A stretch of 64,000 nt of DNA from VMDJ01 sp038144195. Lineage in GTDB: Bacteria > Pseudomonadota > Gammaproteobacteria > Chromatiales > Chromatiaceae. Positions 1 to 11,100 of this stretch are shown here, piece after piece. The stretch lies in the NCBI GenBank assembly GCA_038144195.1, contig JAYQNH010000002.1, forward strand, positions 434,001 through 498,000, in the 5' to 3' direction. The first letter of the stretch is position 1, and each line of letters opens with the position of its first letter. Both the position numbers and the translations under genes were made by a program. The notes under the pieces are model-generated. The model saw only the letters and a list, made by a program, of their open reading frames with translations. It was not told the origin of the DNA and did no database searches.

Positions 1-2
1 TT

Positions 3-2162
3 ACGGTTCCCGCTAATACATTTGCTGATGTTGATGCTGGCGATACTGCAACTTATACAGCCACCCTTGATGATGACAGCGATAGCGCGTTACCGAGTTG
101 GTTAAGCTTCGATCCTGACACTCAAACATTTACGGGTACACCAGAAAACGGTGATGTGGGTGATATTGACGTTAAAGTCACACATACCGACTCAGCTGGC
201 TCATCGGTTAGTGACACGTTTACTCTATCTGTTACTAATACCAACGACACACCTGTTGTAGCCGATGAAATTACTGATCAAACAACAGATGAAGATAGCG
301 CCTTTAGTTTTGAAGTACCTGACAGCATATTTGATGATGTAGATTTTGATAATGACGACAACGAAAGTCTGACGTATAGCGCAACTCTCGCGGATGGTGG
401 CCTATTACCCACTTGGTTAATTTTTGACACGAGCACCAAAACCTTCAGCGGTACGCCTGAAAATGGAGATGTTGAAACCATCTCATTAAAAGTCACTGCC
501 ACAGATGCAACAGGTGCATCGGTCAGCGATATATTCGACCTGACTATTAACAACACAAACGATGATCCAACATTATCAACCGCTATTGCTGATCAAACTG
601 TTGCAGAGGACGGCGCTTTCAATTTCACCGTTCCAAGTAATACCTTTGCTGATGTAGATGTAGGTGACACTTTCACCTATTCAGCAACGTTGGCTGACGA
701 CAACCCTCTGCCTACATGGTTAAGCTTTGACGCTGACACGCAAACCTTCAGTGGCACACCAGAGAACGGTGATGTTGGCGAGATCGATATCAAGGTCACA
801 GCAACCGACTCTGGCTCGAGCTCTATCTCTAGCACCTTTACTTTAGCTGTAACAAACACTAACGACGTATCTGTTGTCACTGATGACAGCTACACCACGA
901 GTGAAGAGCGCGCTATACACGGTAAGTTACCGTTAGCAACAGATGATGATCAGTCTGTATTTACTACGCCATTTACCAGCAGTAGTGAATTTAAAATCAA
1001 CACCGAAACCACTAGTCATCAAATCAATTCTTCCGTTGCATCTTTTTCAGATGGCTCTTATGTCGTTGTCTGGACCTCTGATAGTCAAGATGGAAATGAT
1101 GATGGCATTTTTGGTCAACGTTTCAATGCAGATAATAGTCCTGCTGGTAGCGAGTTCCAGGTCAACTCTACAACCAGTAACGCACAGCTAGCGCCAAGTG
1201 TTTCAGCGCTAATTGATGGCTTATTTGTTGTTACTTGGCAATCAATGCTTCAAGATGAGTCTGATCTCGGCGTTTACGGTCAACGATTTGCTGCCGATGG
1301 CTCTAAGTCTGGCGTTGAATTCCAAATCAATACGGAAACTGATGGTGCCCAGAAAAATTCCAGTGTAACCAATCTATCTGATGAAACCTTTATTGTTACT
1401 TGGCAATCAAACGGCCAAGACGGTGAAGGTACAGGCGTCTATGGCAAGATTTTCACTCTGGAAGGAAAAGCAGTTGACGATGAGTTCCTCATCAACACCA
1501 CAACCACTGGCAATCAACAAAAACCTTCTGTCACAGCCCTAGCGGATGGTGACTTCATTGTTACATGGGAGTCTGGAAGTTCATCAGATACTGATATCTA
1601 TGGCCAACGCTTTGACGTAGATGGTAATACTGTTGGTTCTGAGTTCGCCATCAATACACATACTTCTGACAATCAAACCCAACCAATTGTTACCGGCTTG
1701 TCTGATGGTTCGTTCTTAGTCGCCTGGGTTTCTGAGGGACAGGATACTTCTGATAACGGTATTTACGGACAATTATATGCAGCCAATGGCGATGCTAGTG
1801 GCTCTGAGTTTGTCATTAATACCAGCGCCCTAGGTGATCAAATTGAACCAAGTATTGCTGCGCTAGTAGATGGCGGTTTTATCGTTGCATGGTCAACCGA
1901 TGGTACTGATGACAGTCTGTTTGATATCAATGCTCAACGTTTCGATTCTGACGGCGAAAAAATTGGTGATGAAATCTCCATTGGCACGGGTACTGGCAAT
2001 CTAAGATTATCTGATATTGCCCCCTTGCTGATGGTAGCGTACTGGTTACATGGAGCTCTGATGGTCAAGACGGCTCTGGTTACGGCATTTATGGTCAGCG
2101 AATCTCCGTTGGTAACGACATTACCTATGAAGTTGGCCAAGCGCCAGCACATGGCAGCGTAA
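3..2162 (+). CDS. Segment 1 of giant RTX protein: Ig/cadherin-like modules and seven 55-residue repeats
   Basis: Frame 3 is open from the window edge. Modules of about 95 residues share FADVDxGDT, LPTWLSFD, FSGTPENGD and FTLxVTNTND, typical of dystroglycan-type cadherin-like (He_PIG) domains. They occupy roughly 3-270, 275-565 and 570-865. Seven repeats with DGxFxVTWxS and IYGQRF then run from about 985 to 2120. The last 40 codons before the stop are out of frame: the true reading shifts at the C5 run 2020-2024 and continues in segment 2 as another VTWSSDGQDG repeat. Confidence 0.8.
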   Translation, partial: TVPANTFADVDAGDTATYTATLDDDSDSALPSWLSFDPDTQTFTGTPENGDVGDIDVKVTHTDSAGSSVSDTFTLSVTNTNDTPVVADEITDQTTDEDSAFSFEVPDSIFDDVDFDNDDNESLTYSATLADGGLLPTWLIFDTSTKTFSGTPENGDVETISLKVTATDATGASVSDIFDLTINNTNDDPTLSTAIADQTVAEDGAFNFTVPSNTFADVDVGDTFTYSATLADDNPLPTWLSFDADTQTFSGTPENGDVGEIDIKVTATDSGSSSISSTFTLAVTNTNDVSVVTDDSYTTSEERAIHGKLPLATDDDQSVFTTPFTSSSEFKINTETTSHQINSSVASFSDGSYVVVWTSDSQDGNDDGIFGQRFNADNSPAGSEFQVNSTTSNAQLAPSVSALIDGLFVVTWQSMLQDESDLGVYGQRFAADGSKSGVEFQINTETDGAQKNSSVTNLSDETFIVTWQSNGQDGEGTGVYGKIFTLEGKAVDDEFLINTTTTGNQQKPSVTALADGDFIVTWESGSSSDTDIYGQRFDVDGNTVGSEFAINTHTSDNQTQPIVTGLSDGSFLVAWVSEGQDTSDNGIYGQLYAANGDASGSEFVINTSALGDQIEPSIAALVDGGFIVAWSTDGTDDSLFDINAQRFDSDGEKIGDEISIGTGTGNLRLSDIAPLLMVAYWLHGALMVKTALVTAFMVSESPLVTTLPMKLAKRQHMAA

Positions 2163-5100
2163 TCATTAATAACGATGGTACGTTCACCTATACACCTAAT
2201 GATGATTATTATGGCGATGACAGTTTTACGTATATTGCCAATGACGGGACTGCTGATTCAGCATCAGCAACAATATCGCTCACTATTAATCCAATAGAAG
2301 ACGAAGCTTCGATCGTCTTCACACAAACTGGACAGCTTGCTGAGGGCGCCACTGTTACAACTGGCGTCAGCGCATCTGACGTTGATGGTGATATTACCGC
2401 AACAACTTACCAATGGCAGACGTCTACAAACCCACTATCAACTATTGAGAGTTTCACTCTGTCTGATAGCGATGCTGTTGAATACGAGATGACGCTGGCC
2501 TCTGATGGCAGCTGGTCAGCTAATTTCCTTGACGCATTTGATGCAACCTTTAGTAATGGCGAATTAGCCACAGTTGTTTTTGATGACGGAACAAATACAG
2601 TTACCGCGTCTTTCAATGTAGACACTGATAGCACTAATTACATTGCATCGACCGCTACGATTAGCGGCTCGGATCTACCTAGCTTCTTGGCTGACGTAAC
2701 GACAATTAATCTTCTTGATGATGCCAGCGTTGAGTTTTTGAAGAGTGATGGTACTACCGTCCTTGAGCACTTATCCCTTAAACAGGACAGCTCTAATAAC
2801 AGTGTTAGTCTTGTTATAACAGGCACCTTCACAGAAGCAAGCGATGGTACTTTTGATGAAGGATTAGATGGTAAATTCACTGTAGATGGTCTAGATGAAC
2901 TAATCTGGGCTCACGTAGGATCAAGTGGTGACGTTGGCACACTAAGTGATGGCAGTTCTACCATCTTTGAGTTTAAGTCTTCCAGCGACATTGTGGCATG
3001 GACAGACTTATCCGGAGAAACTGAGGCGTCTTACACTGCCTCAACTACCGACTTAAGCTTAGTTAACTCTTATTTCAGAACCGTCGTAACAACCACTGAT
3101 GATCAAGGTGGCATCACAGTCGCTACGTCTGACTGGGGTCAATACACGCTAAATCCCACAAGCACTGTCGCAAACGGTAACGATTTAGATCTTTATAAAA
3201 CGCCTTACGGTAACTATGTCATTTCTGAGAGCAATCTCAGTACCAGCGACAATTTTATTGACCCATTCATTCTGCATGATGGCGAGTACGCTTTCCCTGA
3301 GCTTGAAGGAACCGCTAAAAGCCTAATGGTCTACCGTTCTGAGACTGACCAAATTACAGGTTATGGTGTTTTCAGCAAAGACGACGATGATTGGTTCGAA
3401 CAGAGGTTCAGTGCTAATGGCGAAACCATTAAAGACGCTGACGATTTAGCCATAGCTCCCGTTGAATATACGCTGACTCAAATCCTTAACAAGGAAAGCC
3501 ATTACGATCTTGATATCGATTTAGATGGGGATATCAGCGACACCATTACGAGCGATAATGAGCTGACCAACAGCTCAATTAATGCCGATGGCGTCTGGCT
3601 AACCAATCTTGACACAGCCAATTCTAAGATTGGCTCATTGACCTTCACCGACTCGTCAAATGCACAAAAAGTGTATGAAGTTGAAGGCTTATTAACCGAT
3701 TTAGATAACTTGGTTTTAGCTTTTGAGGTACAGATTACGACCTCGTATTAGACGAAGATAACTTAACCTGGACCGCATCACATCCCGATACAGATGAAGT
3801 TGAACTTTCGGGCTCATATGATTTGAGCGATGCGAGTGACATTACAGCGGGCATCACCCATTTTGTGATCGACTCTCGCTTACCTCAAGGTATATGGAGC
3901 GAATCATCAGCTGGTAACGCCACACTTACATTCAAAAATAGCAGTACCGACACCGCTGATCACGATACTTACACTATTTCAGGTACCGATTGGAGCAATG
4001 CGGATTTAACGCTTCAACTGCCTAACGATTTCAATTACGCGTTAGCCATTACTACTGTAGATTCAGAGAGTGGTACTTGGGCAGCGACCTACAGCAAAGA
4101 ATTAACTGCTGAAATAAGCGGCGGCGTTATAACCTCAATTAATTTTGAGACTGATGAACCCATAAGCTTTAGTGAACTTGACCCTGAGGTACCAGGGTTA
4201 TCGTTAACCTCTAATGTCTCTGGCGTCGACTTTACTACGCTCAGCATCACTGATAATACCGACATCACAAATATCAATATTTCTGATGATGGACATCTCC
4301 TTTTCATGAACAACACTGATGTTGTTCATGTTATGGATATCACAGTAGGTTCTGACAAAGTCACATTAACTGATTCGATTTCAGGCACCTATGAAGGTGA
4401 TGCAACTGCTGTCACCCATTTTGCGATTGACACCCAAGAACGGTCTCCAGCTGAATCGGGTTTAAGTCTTTATAAAACAGAGACCGATGCGTACATTATC
4501 GCAGACACCGGCTTATCAGGCCTCATTGGCACAGACTCACAGTTTGACCCACTGCTGTTAATGGATGGTGGCAAGGCGTTTAGCAAATATAAAGGCACGC
4601 TAAGTGGCTTATTTGAAACCGATTCTGGGTTCAGCCTAATAACCACAGATTCCAGCAAGTGGTACGAATATCAATTTAGTTCTAATGGTGAAGCTGGGGA
4701 CTACTCAAGCAAAACGCTAACTGAGATTTTAGCTCTGGAATCAACTCATGGTGTGGATCTCAATGCAGATGGCGATATTGGCGATCCTGTTGTTAGCATT
4801 CAAGCCCTTGGTGATGACCACAATGTTTACGAGTCGCTTTCTGGTGAATATTTGGTCGACATTACAGGCTTAGATGTTGCCCATGACCTATCATCACCTT
4901 TGCTGTTGAAAGACAGCACAGGCAAAAGCCTTTTCTAAATGGAAAGGTGAACTCAAGAGCTTAGTTAAGCACGATGATGGAACCTTCAGTGTTTTCAGTA
5001 AAGATGGCACCGGTACTGATGCGGAAGCCTCTTGGATTGAGCAACAGTTCAGCCCTGAAACGTTTGAATTTGTTTATGACGATGGGGTTACCAGTGGTGT

Positions 5101-8100
5101 TACCTACACCGCAACGCTTTCTGATGGGACTGCGCTACCTACTGGGTTAACGTTTGATCCAAGCACTAAAACCTTTACCAGTACACTCGGCAACTTTGAT
5201 TTTGATGTACTTGAGGTTACCGTAACAGCAACCGTAACAGCAGATAGCACTTCAACCACCGACACCTTTGAGCTGACTATTGCAGGCGGTGTTGCCGGCG
5301 ATAGCAATAAGCTCACTTATACCGAGCTACTCAACAAAGAAGCGCTGTTTGATATCGACCTGAATCTTGATGGCACCACCGGTGATGCTCTTGACACCAG
5401 CATAGGTGATGCAAGCACTCATGCTTTGACCAATGAAGATGAAGGCTACACCCTCTTCAAGACCGCTACAGGTGGCTATGTTCTCGCTGATGCCAGCGGT
5501 ACATTAGATGGTACATCTAGTACCGACCCTATGTTGCTCATGAAAGGCACCAAGCCATTTAGTGCATTCAAGGGCGATCCTAAGGGTCTAATTGCGTACA
5601 CCGATACTGACGGCAACATCACCGGCTATGGCGTCTTAAGTGTTGATAGCACCTCGGGCAAATGGAATGAACAGGCATTCGATCAGCATGGTGTTTCTGG
5701 CACTGCCACCACGTTAACGTTAACCGAAGTTCTAGCCAAAGAAGCCACTCATGACTTAGATCTAGACCAAGACGGCGTTAAAGGTGATCCTGCTGTTTCG
5801 ATTGAAGCCGAGGGCGATGGCTACAACGTCTACAAGTCGCTCTCTGGCGAGTACATCATTGATGCCGATACGGTTGATCCAACTGATGCAACTCTTAAGT
5901 ACTTTGCAGATGATGCGGTTCTACTCCAAGACAGCTCAGGCAAAGCCTTTGCTAAATGGAAAGGTGAACTCAAGAGCCTAGTGGAGCATGATGACGGAAG
6001 CTTCAGTGTTTTCAGTAAAGATGGCACAGGCACTGATGCGGAAGCCACTTGGATTGAGCAACAGTTCACTGACGCAGGCGTTGCCGGCGATAGCATCAAG
6101 CTCACTTATACCGAGCTACTCAACAAAGAAGCGCTGTTTGATATCGACCTGAGTCGTGATACCACTCCAACTATTGGTGATACTGTTGATACCACCGTAG
6201 GTGACGCAAGCACTCATGCTTTGACCAATGAAGATGGAGGCTACACCCTCTTCAAGACCGTTACAGGTGGCTATGTCCTCGCTGATGCCAGCGGCACATT
6301 AGATGCCACATCAAGTACCAATACCGACCCTATGTTGCTTATGAAAGGCACAAAGGTATTTGACGGCTTCAAGGGTGACCCTAAAGGGCTTAATTGCCTA
6401 TACCAATTCGTTTGGTGTGATCTGTAAAGATGGCACTGGCGATGATGTCGATGCAAAGTGGTCTGAGCAAGTATTTGACCAGTACGGTGTTTCTGGCACT
6501 GCTACTTCGTTGACCTTCACTGAAATACTCGTTAAAGAAGTCACTTACAACGTAGATCTTAATGGCGATACCTTAGTTGGCGACCCTGCTATTTCGATTG
6601 AAGCCGAGGGCGATGACTACAACGTCTACAAGTCGCTCTCTGGTGAGTTCTTGATCGATGCCAATTCGGTTACCGCCAACGACAATTTCACTGGCAATGT
6701 GTTGTTACTCAAAGATAGCTCAGATAAAGCCTTTGACAAATGGAAAGGTACTACGAAGGGACTACTCAAGTACTCAGACGGCAGCTTTGGCGTCTTCAGT
6801 AAAGATGGCTCAGGCGATGATGCAGACGCTACTTGGGTTGAGCAACAGTTCACTAGCGTAGGTGTTGCCGGCGATAGCAATAATCTCACTTATACCGAGC
6901 TACTCTACAAAGAAGCGCTGTTTGATATCGTCCTGAATCTTGATGGCACCACCGGTGATGCTCTTGACACCAGCGTAGGTGATGCAAGCACTCATGCTTT
7001 GACCAATGAAGATGAAGGCTACACCCTCTTCAAGACCGCTACAGGTGGCTATGTTCTCGCTGATGCCAGCGGTACATTAGATGGTACATCTAGTACCGAC
7101 CCTATGTTGCTCATGAAAGGCACCAAGCCATTCAGTGCATTCAAGGGCGATCCTAAGGGTCTAATTGCGTACACCGATACTGACGGCAACATCACCGGCT
7201 ATGGCGTCTTAAGTGTTGATAGCACCTCGGGCAAATGGAATGAACAGGCATTCGATCAGCATGGTGTTTCTGGCACTGCCACCACGTTAACGTTAACCGA
7301 AGTTCTAGCCAAAGAAGCCACTCATGACTTAGATCTAGACCAAGACGGCGTTAAAGGTGATCCTGCTGTTTCGATTGAAGCCGAGGGCGATGGCTACAAC
7401 GTCTACAAGTCGCTCTCTGGCGAGTACATCATTGATGCCGATACGGTTGATCCAACTGATGCAACTCTTAAGTACTTTGCAGATGATGCGGTTCTACTCC
7501 AAGACAGCTCAGGCAAAGCCTTTGCTAAATGGAAAGGTGAACTCAAGAGCCTAGTGGAGCATGATGACGGAAGCTTCAGTGTTTTCAGTAAAGATGGCAC
7601 AGGCACTGATGCGGAAGCCACTTGGATTGAGCAACAGTTCACTGACGCAGGCGTTGCCGGCGATAGCATCAAGCTCACTTATACCGAGCTACTCAACAAA
7701 GAAGCGCTGTTTGATATCGACCTGAGTCGTGATACCACTCCAACTATTGGTGATACTGTTGATACCACCGTAGGTGACGCAAGCACTCATGCTTTGACCA
7801 ATGAAGATGGAGGCTACACCCTCTTCAAGACCGTTACAGGTGGCTATGTCCTCGCTGATGCCAGCGGCACATTAGATGCCACATCAAGTACCAATACCGA
7901 CCCTATGTTGCTTATGAAAGGCACAAAGGTATTTGACGGCTTCAAGGGTGACCCTAAGGGCTTAATTGCCTATACCAATTCGTTTGGTGTGATCTGTAAA
8001 GATGGCACTGGCGATGATGTCGATGCAAAGTGGTCTGAGCAAGTATTTGACCAGTACGGTGTTTCTGGCACTGCTACTTCGTTGACCTTCACTGAAATAC

Positions 8101-11100
8101 TCGTTAAAGAAGTCACTTACAACGTAGATCTTAATGGCGATACCTTAGTTGGCGACCCTGCTATTTCGATTGAAGCCGAGGGCGATGACTACAACGTCTA
8201 CAAGTCGCTCTCTGGTGAGTTCTTGATCGATGCCAATTCGGTTACCGCCAACGACAATTTCACTGGCAATGTGTTGTTACTCAAAGATAGCTCAGATAAA
8301 GCCTTTGACAAATGGAAAGGTACTACGAAGGGACTACTCAAGTACTCAGACGGCAGCTTTGGCGTCTTCAGTAAAGATGGCTCAGGCGATGATGCAGACG
8401 CTACTTGGGTTGAGCAACAGTTCACTAGCGTAGGCGTTGCCGGCGATAGCAATAAGCTCACTTATACCGAGCTACTCAACAAAGAAGCGCTGTTTGATAT
8501 CGACCTGAATCTTGATGGCACCACCGGTGATGCTCTTGACACCAGCGTAGGTGATGCAAGCACTCATGCTTTGACCAATGAAGATGAAGGCTACACCCTC
8601 TTCAAGACCGCTACAGGTGGCTATGTTCTCGCTGATGCCAGCGGTACATTAGATGGTACATCTAGTACCGACCCTATGTTGCTCATGAAAGGCACCAAGC
8701 CATTTAGTGCATTCAAGGGCGATCCTAAGGGTCTAATTGCGTACACCGATACTGACGGCAACATCACCGGCTATGGCGTCTTAAGTGTTGATAGCACCTC
8801 GGGCAAATGGAATGAACAGGCATTCGATCAGCATGGTGTTTCTGGCACTGCCACCACGTTAACGTTAACCGAAGTTCTAGCCAAAGAAGCCACTCATGAC
8901 TTAGATCTAGACCAAGACGGCGTTAAAGGTGATCCTGCTGTTTCGATTGAAGCCGAGGGCGATGGCTACAACGTCTACAAGTCGCTCTCTGGCGAGTACA
9001 TCATTGATGCCGATACGGTTGATCCAACTGATGCAACTCTTAAGTACTTTGCAGATGATGCGGTTCTACTCCAAGACAGCTCAGGCAAAGCCTTTGCTAA
9101 ATGGAAAGGTGAACTCAAGAGCCTAGTGGAGCATGATGACGGAAGCTTCAGTGTTTTCAGTAAAGATGGCACAGGCACTGATGCGGAAGCCACTTGGATT
9201 GAGCAACAGTTCACTGACGCAGGCGTTGCCGGCGATAGCATCAAGCTCACTTATACCGAGCTACTCAACAAAGAAGCGCTGTTTGATATCGACCTGAGTC
9301 GTGATACCACTCCAACTATTGGTGATACTGTTGATACCACCGTAGGTGACGCAAGCACTCATGCTTTGACTAACACCACTGTCAACACTGATGGCGTCTG
9401 GATAACATCAACTGAATCAAACCTACTTGGTACATTAACCTTTATGCTAGGCGGTGAAGATCAAGTGTTTGAGGTAACAGGCACCTTTACAGCTCTTGAC
9501 GATAACCAGCTTCAGCTAGTTACCCCTGATGGAACCACATGTGGCCTAACCATAGATGCAACTGATACAAGTGCTATCACTTGGTCTGCTACTGATGGAA
9601 CCGATTCATATAGCGGCACATTAAAGGCTAGCGATTCAGGCATTATTGCATTCACTCTTGATGATGCAGAAACTATTCTAGCCCCTGCCCCAGCAATTTC
9701 GACACGTTCTAACGATCAGTCAACAGTAGTTAATGATGCTGAAACCGCAGCTTTGTCTGTTGCTCAACAGTTCTATCAAACAGCCACTCAGAATGGTCTG
9801 CGTATTGTAAGCATGGACGAAATTACCACTGCTAGTGAATTTGATAGCTCTCTAGATGAATCAACGCTTTCATCGCTAATGCAAATGGCAAATGCAACGT
9901 CAAATACTGCCGGATCAGCAAGCGTATCTGTCATTGGTGACGGCACTGTTGCCGTTGATTCACTGATTGGCGGTTACAAGTGGGATACGAATGGCGAAGA
10001 TCTTACTTGGTCTCTTTACACTGGAGCAGTGGGTTACGATGATTCGTACTACAGTACCGCTGAATATGACGACAGTGTCGCTGCAATTACTGATTCAGCA
10101 TCAGTAGCGCTAGCCTTTGATGCCTGGGATGCCGCTTCAGCTCTAGACTTTGCTCAAGTGACAGAGACAGCTGGCTCACCAAATACAGTGGGTGACATTC
10201 GAATTGCTTATTCAGATTCAATGCCACTTAATCAAAGCACGCCTGATCCAACAGACCGTGCTGCGGCGTTTGCTTTCTATCCTTCTACTAGCTCGATAGG
10301 AGGCGACTCTTGGTTTGATAGTGGCAATGTGTCTGGTTACACAGGAAACCAGACCCTTACCGAAGGCTCATATGGTTACCAAACACTTTTACACGAGTTT
10401 GGTCATGCTATTGGCTTAAAGCACCCATTTGAAAGTGGCGTCACACTGCCTTCATCAGAAGACAATAATCGCTACTCAATCATGTCTTATACCGCTGGGG
10501 ATAATATCTATATACCTGTAGATTTAACCTTCACTGATTACGGCAATGGCGCTTACAGCTACAGCTGGAGCTATGCAGCCATGGGACCTGTCACCCCAAT
10601 GCTTTATGACGTAGCAGCAGTAGAACACTTATATGGCGTATCAACAGATACCAATACTGACGATACAACCTATACCGCAAATATAAATGGCTTTATCACC
10701 ATTGTTGATTCAGATGGCAATGACACCTTAGATGCTAGTGCAGAAACCACTGACTCCATCATTAATCTAGCACCAGGATCATTCTCATCAATTGGTGTGA
10801 CAACCGAAGAAGCTTTGGCACAGACAATGATTGATAACGCTAACTTTAATGGCGTTACCCTCAGTGACGCTCAAAAGGATGGTGTTAAAGATTATTTAAT
10901 ATCGACTTTCGACTCTTCGATCTATCTTGGTCAGGATAATGTTTCCATTGCGTTTAGCGCCGAGATTGAGAACGCTATCGGAGGTGACGGCAATGACACC
11001 ATCACCGGCAACGATCTGGATAATGTTCTGGAGGGCGGTAAAGGTAATGACCTGATTGATGGTTCTGGCGGCTCTAATACAGCTGTGTATAGCGGCAACA

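Noticed and set aside
2020..6386. Programmed frameshifting or phase variation in the giant gene
   Set aside because: The same kind of single-base break occurs in many housekeeping genes in the window, so sequence error is the simpler explanation.
5288..9370. CRISPR or mobile element as explanation of the repeats
   Set aside because: The repeats are long, coding and in frame, with no spacers, inverted ends or transposase.
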